The notes under the pieces were generated by a model. That model made no database searches. It had not been told where the DNA came from and saw nothing but the letters and a program-made list of their open reading frames with translations. Shown one piece after another: positions 30,854 through 39,940 of a stretch of DNA of 64,000 nt (the stretch's first letter is position 1; each line of letters opens with the position of its first letter). Source of the stretch: Lachnospiraceae bacterium (GTDB lineage: Bacteria > Bacillota > Clostridia > Lachnospirales > Lachnospiraceae); contig JAFSTN010000003.1 in NCBI GenBank assembly GCA_017450485.1, positions 1 to 64,000 on the forward strand, in the 5' to 3' direction. The translations under genes and the position numbers were made by a program.

Positions 30854-32527
30854 CTATCTGATACCCAACCTGTTCAATGCCGAGAATATCGCACGCAGAG
30901 ATGCTCTCGTGATATTTGAGCTGACACCGACGCCATAAGTGGCCTGTCCGGATTCCGCATTCAGCAGATGAATATACGCGGCAGCCTGAGAGCCGGCGCC
31001 TGCGGTGATCGCATGCTCATCATAGTCAAGGATCTTGATATTGCATCCGAGTTCCTCGCGCAGTCCTCTTACAGTGGCATCCAGAGGGCCGTTTCCGACT
31101 GCTTCGAATTCTTTCTCAACGCCGCCATCGGTATATCTCACATGTACGCATGTATCAAACTCGGAATCTATATCATCGCTCAGGTCATCCACTTTCAACT
31201 TGCGAAAGTGGATAGGTTCCTTACGATCGAGATACTCGTCTCTGAATGCCTGCATGATCTGGTCGGGCGTAACCTCTCCCTGCTTCTCTGACATGGCCTG
31301 GATGACATTCGCAAACTCTCTGTGCATGCTCTTCGGAAGCTTGAATCCGAAGTAAGTATCCATGATGAATGCGACTCCGCCCTTACCGGACTGTGAGTTG
31401 ATACGTACGATAGGCTCGTACTCTCTGCCTATGTCAGCGGGATCGATAGGCAGATAAGGTACCTGCCAGAACTCTCCGCCGCGTTCCTTCATCGCCTTTA
31501 CACCCTTGTTGATGGCATCCTGATGAGATCCCGAGAAAGCGGTGAATACAAGCTTACCCGCATAAGGATGACGGGGATGAACGGGGATCTTGCAGCATCT
31601 CTCGTATATCTCTATGGATTCGTTTATATTCTCGATGGCAAGCTTCGGATCGATGCCCTGACTGAACATGTTATATGCGATATTGAGTATATCCACATTA
31701 CCTGTACGCTCACCGTTACCGAATAGTGTACCCTCGACTCTGTCGGCTCCTGCCAGTATGGCAAGCTCCGCACTGGCCACACCGGTGCCGCGATCGTTGT
31801 GCGGATGCACGCTCAGTATGATCGACTCCCTGTTCTTCAGGTGCTTGCTCATCCACTCGATACGATCGGCAAAAACATTCGGAGTGGTCATCTCTACCGT
31901 TGAAGGCAGATTGATGATGATGGGATCTTCGGGAGTGGCTCCCCATTCTTCCACCACCGCATCACACACCTCGAGCGCATAGTCAAGTTCGGTACCGGTA
32001 AAGCTCTCCGGTGAGTATTCCAGAATGATCTTTCCGGGAAAAGCGGCCGCATGTTTCTTGACCATGCGGACACCTTCGATCGCAATGTTTTTGATCTGCT
32101 CGCGATCCATATTGAACACTACATCTCTCTGCAGAGTAGATGTCGAATTGTAGATATGAACTATAGCCTGTGAGCATCCCTCGATCGACTCGAAGGTTCT
32201 GTCAAGCAGTTCCTCGCGACACTGAGTCAGTACCTGCACCTTCATATCGTCTGATATGAGTTTGCGATCGATCAATTGTCTCAGGAAATCAAATTCGATC
32301 TGACTGGCTGCAGGAAAACCGACCTCTATCTCCCTGAATCCTAACTTTGCCAGATACTCAAAGAACTCTATCTTTTCGTCCACGACCATGGGATCTATAA
32401 GAGCCTGATTACCGTCTCTCAAATCCACGCTGCACCATATGGGAGCCTTGGTGATCTCCTTATTCGGCCATTCTCTCTCCGGATAATCCACTACCGGGTT
32501 TTTCTGATATCTCTTGTAGTTAAGCAT
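30854..32527 (-). CDS. leuA: 2-isopropylmalate synthase, long form
   Basis: LeuA condenses acetyl-CoA with 2-ketoisovalerate in the first committed step of leucine synthesis. The 557-residue protein is of the long LeuA type 2 group. It starts in the characteristic way (MLNYKRYQKNPVV), has SVDLRDGNQAL (metal-binding Asp), HPHNDRGTGVASAELAILAGADRVEGTLFGNGERTGN-type motifs, and a C-terminal LeuA dimer domain (about 425-557) for leucine feedback. No T-box or leader peptide is visible in the 60 bases upstream. It is a lone amino-acid gene beside rfbD. Confidence 0.94.
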   Translation of the reverse strand: MLNYKRYQKNPVVDYPEREWPNKEITKAPIWCSVDLRDGNQALIDPMVVDEKIEFFEYLAKLGFREIEVGFPAASQIEFDFLRQLIDRKLISDDMKVQVLTQCREELLDRTFESIEGCSQAIVHIYNSTSTLQRDVVFNMDREQIKNIAIEGVRMVKKHAAAFPGKIILEYSPESFTGTELDYALEVCDAVVEEWGATPEDPIIINLPSTVEMTTPNVFADRIEWMSKHLKNRESIILSVHPHNDRGTGVASAELAILAGADRVEGTLFGNGERTGNVDILNIAYNMFSQGIDPKLAIENINESIEIYERCCKIPVHPRHPYAGKLVFTAFSGSHQDAINKGVKAMKERGGEFWQVPYLPIDPADIGREYEPIVRINSQSGKGGVAFIMDTYFGFKLPKSMHREFANVIQAMSEKQGEVTPDQIMQAFRDEYLDRKEPIHFRKLKVDDLSDDIDSEFDTCVHVRYTDGGVEKEFEAVGNGPLDATVRGLREELGCNIKILDYDEHAITAGAGSQAAAYIHLLNAESGQATYGVGVSSNITRASLRAIFSALNRLGIR

Positions 32528-32551
32528 AATGTCTCCTCATCTTTTAATATC

Positions 32552-32582
32552 AAAACGGGCCCGCTGTCCTTCAGCGAGCCCG
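32552..32582 (-). terminator. rho-independent terminator of ptsH
   Basis: A 10-bp G/C-rich stem (32557-32566 with 32572-32581, one G-U pair) and a 5-base loop are followed on the minus strand by GTTTTGAT. It lies 8 bases after the HPr stop codon. Confidence 0.85.
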
Positions 32583-32589
32583 CTATTAT

Positions 32590-32853
32590 CTATTCTCCGA
32601 GGCCTTTTTCAATGGCTGAAACCAATGAGCTTAGTGCCTCCTCTTCGTCCGCGCCGTCGCAATGTATCTCGATCTCGTCACCGCATTTGACACATGCTCC
32701 AAGCACACTCAATACACTTTTGGCGTTAGCCGTATTCTCTCTGAAGGTGAAAGTTATGAGCGATTTGAACTGCATAGCTTCCTTGCATAGGACTCCGGCC
32801 GGTCTGAGATGCAGACCCGTAGGATTCTTGATTGTGACTTTCTGACTAACCAT
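32590..32853 (-). CDS. ptsH: phosphocarrier protein HPr
   Basis: HPr passes phosphate from enzyme I to the sugar-specific PTS enzymes. The 87-residue protein has the active-site histidine in NPTGLHLRPAGVL (His15). It has the regulatory serine in NAKSVLSVLGA (around Ser46), the target of HPr kinase in Firmicutes catabolite control. Enzyme I is not adjacent. The gene has its own promoter and terminator, and overlapping palindromes lie between the promoter and the ribosome site. The GGAGG sits unusually far (14 bases) from the annotated ATG. Confidence 0.92.
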   Translation of the reverse strand: MVSQKVTIKNPTGLHLRPAGVLCKEAMQFKSLITFTFRENTANAKSVLSVLGACVKCGDEIEIHCDGADEEEALSSLVSAIEKGLGE

Positions 32854-32872
32854 TATACTGTGTATTTCCTCC

Positions 32873-32898
32873 GATCAGATATATGACTGATCATATAT
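32873..32898 (-). promoter_or_regulatory. two overlapping inverted repeats in the ptsH leader
   Basis: ATATATGA-CTGA-TCATATAT (32879-32898) is a perfect 8-4-8 palindrome. GATCAG-N8-CTGATC (32873-32892) is a second perfect inverted repeat sharing its bases. They cannot both fold at once, and the second abuts the GGAGG ribosome site. They lie at the predicted transcription start, so they could be an operator or an RNA switch. Confidence 0.45.
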
Positions 32899-32905
32899 CA
32901 TAATA

Positions 32906-32934
32906 AATATACCATTTATGTTTTTTTCTATCAA
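32906..32934 (-). promoter_or_regulatory. promoter of ptsH
   Basis: On the minus strand TTGATA (32929-32934) and TATATT (32906-32911) are exactly 17 bases apart. The -35 element overlaps the stop codon of the YbbR-like gene. Confidence 0.7.
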
Positions 32935-34196
32935 GTCTCGCCTAACTTTATCCAAATCTGGACAGGAGTGCTCACGTTCATTTTATTCCCTTCGTTTTCA
33001 AACGACAGAACCACATGATAGTGATCACCTACGGTATCCTCCTGATCGAGTATCTTCTCCAGATCGGCAGTAGCCTGAATCTTATCTGTGGAAAGCACAT
33101 CAAGGTTCTTCTGCAGGCCTACTACCGTCACGTTGTATTTGCCTGAGGGATCCACCAGTTCCACTTCGTAACCCTCAGGTACATTTATGAAACTGATATC
33201 TTCCGAATCAAGCTGTATCACACGTGTGGAAGTATGATCGATATACACCGTAACGGATACTTTTCCATCAAAGGATGTATCGGCTATCCTGACTCCGCTA
33301 GGCATCTTGCCGCTCACATCGACCAGCGTCATCATGTTACCTGCCTGACCTGTAATATTGACAGGTTCATCGATCGTGATCGTATCGAGATTCTGAAGGA
33401 TCGAAGCGCGGCCTGCCACCAGGATCGATTCGGGTTCACAGGTGATCACTCCGGTGGCTTCGTATCCGTCAGCGGGTATGCCGCTTGATTCAAACTGCAG
33501 GTTCACTCTCTTGGTCTGAAGCAGTTCGACCTTCACACGCACCTTACTGATATTGGATGAGATATATCCCGAGCTGACAGCATTACCGTCGGCATCCATC
33601 AGAACTATATCAACATCAGTGATGATATCCTGACTGAAGCCGGTGACCGGTACGTTAACCTCAGCTCTGACTATTTCGTCAACAAGAGACTCGGGACCGG
33701 ATATGCGCACCTGATTCTCGTCAGTCGTCACATCTCCTATGGTATACCCTTCACTGACAGTACCGGATGTAACCGTTCTGAGTGCGAGTGTCTTGGTCTT
33801 CAGATTTTCGATATTCAGCTGCACCGTTTCGATAGAGCCCTTGATACTTTCTATCTGAGTCGAATACTTGTTGGTGGACAGTTTGATCGCAACGGTATTC
33901 TGTAACGTCAGATCGTTGAAGTCTGCGATCGCCACGATGTTTTCCTCGCCGAGCGCATCGATCACCGAACGCGGTCCCGTAACGGTGACCGTATCGATCA
34001 CGTTACTGTCATCCAACACTTCGAATGTCTGTCCCTGATCGGTGACCACATTGGTGTTTCTGAAGGTGACCTTCACATTATTAACTCTGTACTGAACTAC
34101 AGGATCATTGAAATTGGTGACGATGAACCATACTAGGATCGCGAATACCACAGAACCGAGTTTAAGGCCCCAATCGTCAAAAAGCTTATGCTTCAT
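32931..34196 (-). CDS. cdaR: YbbR-domain protein, CdaR-like regulator of cyclic di-AMP synthase
   Basis: This is the extracytoplasmic YbbR-repeat partner of CdaA, which modulates its activity. I start it at the ATG at 34196 (MKHKLFDDWGLKLGS), with GAAAGAGG upstream; the longer frame would overlap cdaA by 85 bases. The 421-residue protein has one N-terminal membrane segment (LGSVVFAILVWFIV, about 12-25) and then about four YbbR-type beta repeats, each with a VTGP or VSGPE-like turn. It overlaps the end of cdaA by 11 bases, indicating coupled expression. The usual third gene glmM is not present here. Confidence 0.85.
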   Translation of the reverse strand: MKHKLFDDWGLKLGSVVFAILVWFIVTNFNDPVVQYRVNNVKVTFRNTNVVTDQGQTFEVLDDSNVIDTVTVTGPRSVIDALGEENIVAIADFNDLTLQNTVAIKLSTNKYSTQIESIKGSIETVQLNIENLKTKTLALRTVTSGTVSEGYTIGDVTTDENQVRISGPESLVDEIVRAEVNVPVTGFSQDIITDVDIVLMDADGNAVSSGYISSNISKVRVKVELLQTKRVNLQFESSGIPADGYEATGVITCEPESILVAGRASILQNLDTITIDEPVNITGQAGNMMTLVDVSGKMPSGVRIADTSFDGKVSVTVYIDHTSTRVIQLDSEDISFINVPEGYEVELVDPSGKYNVTVVGLQKNLDVLSTDKIQATADLEKILDQEDTVGDHYHVVLSFENEGNKMNVSTPVQIWIKLGET

Positions 34197-35061
34197 CCTT
34201 GGACCTCTCTTTCTCTCTCTTTCGTCTGCGCTTGCGGCTCTCCTCGGTCGGTTTATTCTGAATGAGCTCAAGACGTTCTTTCAGAGCATCCGCTTCTCTC
34301 ATAGTCTCCAGCTGTCCCCTGTATGCCACGGATACACGTCCGGTCTCCTCGGATACTATGATCGTCAGAGAATCCGTCACCTCCGATATTCCTACCCCGG
34401 CTCTGTGTCTGGTTCCGAGATGCTTGGGCAGACTCAGGTTATCGGACAACGGAAGATAGCATGTGGCGGATGCGACTCTGTCACCGCTTATGATCACAGC
34501 ACCATCATGCAGAGGTGTGTTCTTTTCAAAAATATTGATCAACAGCTGACTGGTAACCGCAGCATCCACTTCGATCCCGGTGCGCTCATACTCGTCCAGC
34601 TGCTGATTCTGCTCTATCACTATCAGGGCTCCGGTCTTATCCTTGCCCATCTCAAAGCACGCACGGACGATCTCATGTATGGTCTTGTCCGAGAATCTGC
34701 CTTCGTTTGTCAGTCTGTTATTATCGCCAAGGAATGTATTAAAGAAGTTCTTCTCACCCAGATCCTCAAGCGCTTTACGAAGCTCCGGCTGAAGTATCAC
34801 CACTACGGAAATAGCCGCTATGCTCAGCACATTCTGGATGATCCACAATATCGTGTTCATCCTGAAAACAGCCGCAAGACCGACAAAGATCATGATCACT
34901 ATGAAGCCTTTAAACAGCGACCATGCTCTGGTTTTACGAAGCCACCTGAGTATGTGGAAGATCATGTATGCGATGATGAGGATCTCTACACCGTCCGTCC
35001 ACCTCGGGGTGATCATATGAAGATTTGTGAAATAAGATAAAAAATTGTGTGTCAATAACAT
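34186..35061 (-). CDS. cdaA: diadenylate cyclase CdaA
   Basis: CdaA joins two ATP into cyclic di-AMP, which controls potassium and wall homeostasis. The 291-residue protein has three N-terminal membrane segments (up to about 95) and a DAC domain with the catalytic DGA in LHDGAVIISGD (about 183-193) and RHRAGVGISEV (about 215-225). The tail is strongly basic (KRRRKREKERSK). The start codon follows the stop of the membrane gene at 35062 without a gap. Confidence 0.94.
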   Translation of the reverse strand: MLLTHNFLSYFTNLHMITPRWTDGVEILIIAYMIFHILRWLRKTRAWSLFKGFIVIMIFVGLAAVFRMNTILWIIQNVLSIAAISVVVILQPELRKALEDLGEKNFFNTFLGDNNRLTNEGRFSDKTIHEIVRACFEMGKDKTGALIVIEQNQQLDEYERTGIEVDAAVTSQLLINIFEKNTPLHDGAVIISGDRVASATCYLPLSDNLSLPKHLGTRHRAGVGISEVTDSLTIIVSEETGRVSVAYRGQLETMREADALKERLELIQNKPTEESRKRRRKREKERSKDEA

Positions 35062-36015
35062 TTAGTCTTCTCTGGGTGCAGGCTTCTTTCTGCTGGAATT
35101 GATCTTCTTGACCTTCTTCTGGGTGTTGGATACCGTAACTTTCGGAATGGCTTTTACGTAGTAATAGTACTCATCATCCTCGAACTGCAATTTCTCGGTA
35201 CGCTCATAGTCAACATGGAAAAACAAAAACTGCAGTACAACACCTACAAGAATAGCCACAAACGATCCGAGGATCATACTGCCGCCGGATACATGTGTAT
35301 CAAAGATAAGATCGAATATCAGAAGCAAAACGATGTCAGCCAGAACGCCAACGCCGATGGCAATGAACCATGCATAATAAACACGAAGTCTGCGAACTCC
35401 GTATACGATGAGAATGGTGATGCCAAACGCAAAAACAAATGCAAGCATCGGCTTGTTGCCGAGAACCGTATCGATGACAAATTTCAACCTCGTGGTCAGC
35501 TCTTCATCGGCCAGTGAATTAATGGAACCTGCGCCTCCGATCAATGCCTCAAGCACATAATACACGACCACACCGCAGCCTACCGAAATCGCCGAAGTGG
35601 GACCCCCAAGCAGACCTGCAGCTATGGGCATGATATAAGGAATCTTCATAATGAAGCAGACAGGCGTAAGCAGTACAGCTATCGTGTCATTAGGCGAGAA
35701 TCTGAAGTACAGAAGGAACAGGATCAGAAACAATGCGCCGACCACCAGCAGGCACTCAAGCGAAAGCTTATACATATGTCCCAACACAAAAACCGCCGCC
35801 ACAAAAACGGTGAAATTGAGCGGCATGAAAGAACACATAAGTGCAACCATCAGCACTATAACAAAACTATTCAACTGTGACATGTAGCCAAGTCTGCCAT
35901 TGATGATCAGCAGGCAGACCAGTCCGATCAGGAACTTGATGATCGGCAGAACAAACGCCTCATACTTGCTGTAAAAACGTTTGATCAACTGTCTGGCCAT
36001 AACCAAAGAAGTCAT
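35062..36015 (-). CDS. unknown multi-pass membrane protein beside cdaA
   Basis: I do not recognise this family. The 317-residue protein has about nine hydrophobic segments in residues 20-265 with a Gly-rich loop (AAGLLGGPTSAISVGCG, about 131-147). The last 50 residues are a soluble, Lys/Arg-rich tail after a YYYYVKA segment. It is placed between a small membrane protein gene (36028) and cdaA with essentially no gaps, so it is part of the same operon and may act with cyclic di-AMP signalling or cell-wall work. It has no ATPase or enzymatic motif that I can see. Confidence 0.7.
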   Translation of the reverse strand: MTSLVMARQLIKRFYSKYEAFVLPIIKFLIGLVCLLIINGRLGYMSQLNSFVIVLMVALMCSFMPLNFTVFVAAVFVLGHMYKLSLECLLVVGALFLILFLLYFRFSPNDTIAVLLTPVCFIMKIPYIMPIAAGLLGGPTSAISVGCGVVVYYVLEALIGGAGSINSLADEELTTRLKFVIDTVLGNKPMLAFVFAFGITILIVYGVRRLRVYYAWFIAIGVGVLADIVLLLIFDLIFDTHVSGGSMILGSFVAILVGVVLQFLFFHVDYERTEKLQFEDDEYYYYVKAIPKVTVSNTQKKVKKINSSRKKPAPRED

Positions 36016-36027
36016 ATCAGGCCTCCG

Positions 36028-36420
36028 TTACTCAACATTATTATACTCCCGGGAGAGTTTGTTTAAATTGTGCGCATATGTCTTGAGTTTCTTACGTGCG
36101 CCCGCATATTTGAACGCAAAAACAATATACGTGATCACGGCATAAACAGCTACAAAGACCACATACTTCTTAAGGATGTCCTGAGCATATTCAAGCAGGT
36201 CTATCTTGTATATATCCAGCATAAAATTCTCAAAATCATAGACCACGTACCCTGCCGCCACTATCAGAAAGCAGATGGTTCCGCTGACTATGCTTTTGAG
36301 AACCTGCCAGCCGATATAATCGCTTCGAAAATACCGGCCTATAGCTTCATTTTTCTTGCCCTCGTTTTTTTCATACGAAGCAAGCCTCGTCATGAGGATG
36401 ATCTTATCCTGATCTATCAT
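36028..36420 (-). CDS. unknown small membrane protein
   Basis: This 130-residue protein has two membrane segments (about 39-57 and 83-103). It has soluble ends: a charged N-terminus (LASYEKNEGKKNEAIGRYFRSD-like) and a C-terminal helix KLKTYAHNLNKLSREY. I know of no named family. The gene precedes the 317-residue membrane protein by 12 bases and follows the YvyF-like gene by 29 bases on the same strand, so all may be co-transcribed. Confidence 0.65.
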   Translation of the reverse strand: MIDQDKIILMTRLASYEKNEGKKNEAIGRYFRSDYIGWQVLKSIVSGTICFLIVAAGYVVYDFENFMLDIYKIDLLEYAQDILKKYVVFVAVYAVITYIVFAFKYAGARKKLKTYAHNLNKLSREYNNVE

Positions 36421-36449
36421 TTCAACTGTCCGTAAACCAAGGCCTCCGA

Positions 36450-36851
36450 TCAGCCTAAGAAACGCATCTTCGGGCCGCCGTCGGAATCGTCCCTGCGCTG
36501 TGGCTGCGGGGCTTCGGACTTGTATACGTTGTTCAGGCTGTTGACCATAGCTGCCTTACACTGATCGCAGAAGCGTCCGCTCGCAATAGGCTTGCCGCAC
36601 TTCTCACAACTGATCTCGGATGCGCCCGAAGCAAACTCCAGTCTCTCTTCACGGATCCACTGTCTGATCTGGTTGGAATCAACATCACATGCCTCTGCCG
36701 TCGATGCTATGCTTGAACCCGGATTCTCCTGGATATACTTCTTTACTTCCTGGAATTTCTCTTCCAGCTTCTCACGACATGCCGGACACATAAAAGGTCC
36801 GCTGACATAGTTGAAAAGCTTACCGCATCCTCTACAGTTCCTTACGTCCAT
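36450..36851 (-). CDS. flagellar-operon zinc-ribbon protein, YvyF/TIGR03826-like
   Basis: This 133-residue protein has two zinc-binding knuckles: NCRGCGKLF...CPACREK at the N-terminus and CEKCGKPIASGRFCDQCK at about 81-98. Between them is a helix-turn-helix-like segment (STAEACDVDSNQIRQWIREERL, about 46-67). This order matches the YvyF family found in Firmicutes flagellar loci. The molecular role is poorly known; it may be a regulator. The position next to comF parallels the Bacillus comF-yvyF region, and rod genes lie a few kilobases upstream. Confidence 0.82.
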   Translation of the reverse strand: MDVRNCRGCGKLFNYVSGPFMCPACREKLEEKFQEVKKYIQENPGSSIASTAEACDVDSNQIRQWIREERLEFASGASEISCEKCGKPIASGRFCDQCKAAMVNSLNNVYKSEAPQPQRRDDSDGGPKMRFLG

Positions 36852-36876
36852 AATTACCTCCTGGGTTGGTTAATGA

Positions 36877-37629
36877 CTATACTCCCTTGCCGATAGCCAG
36901 AGTCGCAAAATATATACGTTCCACTCCGTGTTGTACAAAAACCTCCGCTACAGCGTCGATCGTGGCCCCGGTAGTATATATATCATCTATGACCATAATC
37001 GACTTTAATTTTACATCATTCACGCCCAATTTGAAAGCCCCTCGCAGAATTAAGTTCCTCTCCGACGGTGTAAGATCCTTAAGCGGCGCAGTGCGTTTAA
37101 TACGCTGTATCAGATCATCCCTCACGGGTATTCCCAAATGCTCCGACAGGCGGTGTGCGATCAGGGATGCCTGATTATATCCTCTGGCGCGTTTTTTTGA
37201 TTCGTGGATCGGTACGGGAACGAGAACTTCCGGGTGCAATTGCAATATCCGTCGACCCATGTGCTCCGCCATTTCAATGCCGTACCAGTCAGCATACTCA
37301 CGCCTGCCTTTGTACTTAAATCCGTATATCGAATCGGATACCGATCTGTACTCATACAACGCCATCCCGCGGTCGTACAGGTGACTGCTGCCGGCGCAAT
37401 CTTCACAGTATTCGCGTGATTCATCATCAAGCGGTTTGCCGCATTTATAACATGTCGCTCCGGTTACATATACGGCCTTGTTCCGACAATCATCACACAC
37501 ATAAGCTCCATATGGATCAACAGGATTATCACAGAGAGGACACCTGCGCGGAAACACCAGACTGATCGCCGCCTCGTACACAGTCCGCACCGGAGTCGCA
37601 GCAGTACCGCCTGCATGGGCACATCTCAT
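36877..37629 (-). CDS. comF: ComF-family phosphoribosyltransferase-like protein
   Basis: ComF-like proteins are linked to DNA uptake and post-uptake processing. The 250-residue protein has an N-terminal zinc ribbon (RRCPLCDNPVDPYG, CDDC, CYKCGKPLDD, CEDC) and a phosphoribosyltransferase domain with the PRPP loop MVIDDIYTTGATIDA (about 214-228). The ATG overlaps the stop of recD2 by four bases. Adjacent recD2 and yvyF-like genes suggest a conserved DNA-processing and motility block. No other competence gene is visible. Confidence 0.88.
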   Translation of the reverse strand: MRCAHAGGTAATPVRTVYEAAISLVFPRRCPLCDNPVDPYGAYVCDDCRNKAVYVTGATCYKCGKPLDDESREYCEDCAGSSHLYDRGMALYEYRSVSDSIYGFKYKGRREYADWYGIEMAEHMGRRILQLHPEVLVPVPIHESKKRARGYNQASLIAHRLSEHLGIPVRDDLIQRIKRTAPLKDLTPSERNLILRGAFKLGVNDVKLKSIMVIDDIYTTGATIDAVAEVFVQHGVERIYFATLAIGKGV

Positions 37630-39845
37630 AGGAACACCTCTCTTATCCTGTCTGCAAGGCCGGTATGTCTCATATTGACCCCGTCATTATCAACCATGCG
37701 TTTGATTGTATCTTCCTGCCCCATCAGCACCACGCTTTTCTGTGCTCTGGTCACAGCCGTATACAGAAGATTGCGGTTAAGCAGCTGCGGCGGCCCGCCA
37801 AGGATCGGAATGATGACTGCGGGATATTCACTCCCCTGGGACTTGTGTATCGTTATGGCATAGGCCGGCTCGAGCTCCTCGAACAGGGATGGCTCATATT
37901 TCACTATGTGGCCTTCCTCATACTCTACGGTCAGCGTTCGTCCCGATACGTCTATTTCTCTGATCCTGCCCATATCTCCGTTGAACACACCCGTACCGGA
38001 TCTGATACAGATATTGTGATCACCCATCACCTCCCATTCGAGCTGATAGTTATTCTTGATCTGCATCACTTTATCACCTTCGCGGAAAAGATTCTCGCCG
38101 TATTCCAACTCCTCCTTGTCAGGCGAAGCGGGATTGATATACCTCTGCAAAATACGATTCAGGGTCTCGGCGCCCAAAGGTCCTTTGCGCATGGGCGTCA
38201 GCACCTGAATATCGATCGAATCGGCAGATACATACCCCGGAAGCTTCTCGGTAATGAGCTGGATCATATGCTTGTAGATCACGTTCACATCAGATCTCCG
38301 GAGAAAGAAGAAATCTTCGCTGTCGTTATCCGTCCTGGGATAATGTCCGTTACGGATCTCATGTGCGTTCAGGACTATATCCGACCCTTCGGCCTGCCTG
38401 AATATCTGCTCAAGCATGACTGTCCTGAATACGCCCGAATCGATCAGATCCTTGAGCACCTGTCCCGGGCCCACGCTCGGAAGCTGATCCACATCACCGA
38501 CCAGTATCAGTCTCGTTCCCGGAGTTATCGCTTTGAGCAAAGCCTGAAAAAGAAATATATCCACCATGGACATCTCATCCAGAATGATGACGTCCGCTTC
38601 CAATGGATTCAACTCATTGCGTTCAAATCGGGCTCTCGTTCCGTCCTCGTCCGGCGCTCCCGACAATTCCAGCATACGATGGATAGTCTTCGCTTCATAT
38701 CCCGTAGTTTCGGTCATTCTTTTGGCTGCACGGCCAGTCGGAGCGGCGAGCATGATATCCATGCCCTCATCACCGAAGTATCTGATGAGCGCATTGATGG
38801 TAGTGGTCTTGCCTGTGCCCGGCCCGCCGGAGATTATCAATATGCCGCCCTCTGTAGCTGCTGTTACCGCCTGCCTCTGGAGTTCATCGAAGGTCATGTT
38901 CAGTTCTCTTTCCAGGCGGTCGATCTTTGCCTCCAAAGCAAGCGCTCTGTCACCGGTCAGTCCGGCCTCCCTGCACATATCCAGATCATGAAGCATTGCG
39001 GCAGTCTTCAGTTCCGCATAATAGAACTCCGACACATATACAGCGTCATTCTTCGCCACGACTTTTCTGTCCATGGACAGATTGGCTATCTCGCATTCCA
39101 CGGCATCACCGGGCAGCCCCAGGAGCTCCGAAGTCCGGCTGACCAGTTCCCGAAGCGGCAGATACATATGTCCTTCGGACACCCCCTCCGCGAGCACGTA
39201 CATCAGGCCGGCCCTGACCCGGTACTGGGAGTCCACCTGTATACCTGCTCTGCCCGCTATCTCATCGGCCGTCTTAAATCCTATACCCCTGATATCCTCC
39301 GCCAGCTTATACGGATTATCCCTCAGAATGGAGTAGACAGCTTCACCGTATTCATCATATATACGCATTGCCATAGCATTTGTGATGCCATAGCCCTGTA
39401 GATACATAAAAGCATTTCGCGCATCTGATTTCTCCCTGAACCGGAGTCCGATATCACGGGCCTTGCGTTCGCTGATGCCTTTGATCTCCGCAAGTCTCTC
39501 GGGTTCATTCTCAAGTATGTTCAAGGTGTTTTCGCCAAACCGGTCCACTATTCTGGAGGCCATGGTCTCACCGATCCCGTGTATCGCGCCCGAGCCCAGA
39601 TATACACGCAGACTGTCAATATCCTCCGGAGCACTCACCTCACAGATACTTGCATTTATCTGCTCACCGTAGTTGGGATGTACGACTTTCTCACCGACGA
39701 TCCTGACATTCGCCCCCACGCTGATACCGGTCGTATTTGCCACACACGTATACTCCACATTGCCTGACACGAATTCAAAAACCGTGTACCCTGTCTCCGG
39801 TCTGTGATAGCGTACATCGCTGACATATCCCTTATATTCTTTCAT
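37626..39845 (-). CDS. recD2: RecD2-type ATP-dependent DNA helicase
   Basis: RecD2 is a 5'-3' SF1B helicase found in bacteria without RecBC and linked to repair and fork stability. The 739-residue protein has an N-terminal OB region and two helix-hairpin-helix segments (about 85-200). Walker A is GGPGTGKTTTINAL (about 340-353). Walker B is VIILDEMSMVDIFLFQ, motif III is LVGDVDQLPSVGPG, and the C-terminal motif is YAITIHKSQGSEYPAVI. All helicase motifs appear intact. It overlaps comF by four bases. The AT-rich region upstream carries a terminator for the flagellar genes. Confidence 0.94.
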   Translation of the reverse strand: MKEYKGYVSDVRYHRPETGYTVFEFVSGNVEYTCVANTTGISVGANVRIVGEKVVHPNYGEQINASICEVSAPEDIDSLRVYLGSGAIHGIGETMASRIVDRFGENTLNILENEPERLAEIKGISERKARDIGLRFREKSDARNAFMYLQGYGITNAMAMRIYDEYGEAVYSILRDNPYKLAEDIRGIGFKTADEIAGRAGIQVDSQYRVRAGLMYVLAEGVSEGHMYLPLRELVSRTSELLGLPGDAVECEIANLSMDRKVVAKNDAVYVSEFYYAELKTAAMLHDLDMCREAGLTGDRALALEAKIDRLERELNMTFDELQRQAVTAATEGGILIISGGPGTGKTTTINALIRYFGDEGMDIMLAAPTGRAAKRMTETTGYEAKTIHRMLELSGAPDEDGTRARFERNELNPLEADVIILDEMSMVDIFLFQALLKAITPGTRLILVGDVDQLPSVGPGQVLKDLIDSGVFRTVMLEQIFRQAEGSDIVLNAHEIRNGHYPRTDNDSEDFFFLRRSDVNVIYKHMIQLITEKLPGYVSADSIDIQVLTPMRKGPLGAETLNRILQRYINPASPDKEELEYGENLFREGDKVMQIKNNYQLEWEVMGDHNICIRSGTGVFNGDMGRIREIDVSGRTLTVEYEEGHIVKYEPSLFEELEPAYAITIHKSQGSEYPAVIIPILGGPPQLLNRNLLYTAVTRAQKSVVLMGQEDTIKRMVDNDGVNMRHTGLADRIREVFL

Positions 39846-39861
39846 GTATACTCATATCCTC

Positions 39862-39914
39862 CAAAATAAAACCACCAACTGCATAGACCCATTCTGCGGT
39901 CTCATTACAGTTGG
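39862..39914 (-). terminator. rho-independent terminator after the flagellar rod genes
   Basis: CCAACTG (39875-39881) pairs with CAGTTGG (39908-39914), and GACC with GGTC inside. On the minus strand the stem is followed by TGGTTTTATTTT. It lies between the rod-binding gene stop and recD2. Confidence 0.8.
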
Positions 39915-39940
39915 CGGTCTGTAACGAAGTATATTAAGCT

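Noticed and set aside
30854..32527. Leucine T-box or leader peptide for leuA
   Set aside because: Only about 60 bases separate leuA from the upstream gene and they contain the ptsH terminator, with no T-box features or Leu-codon run.
37665..39401. A 578-residue plus-strand open frame
   Set aside because: It lies wholly antisense to recD2, an intact well-conserved gene. Its translation is Ile/His/Arg-rich without domain character.
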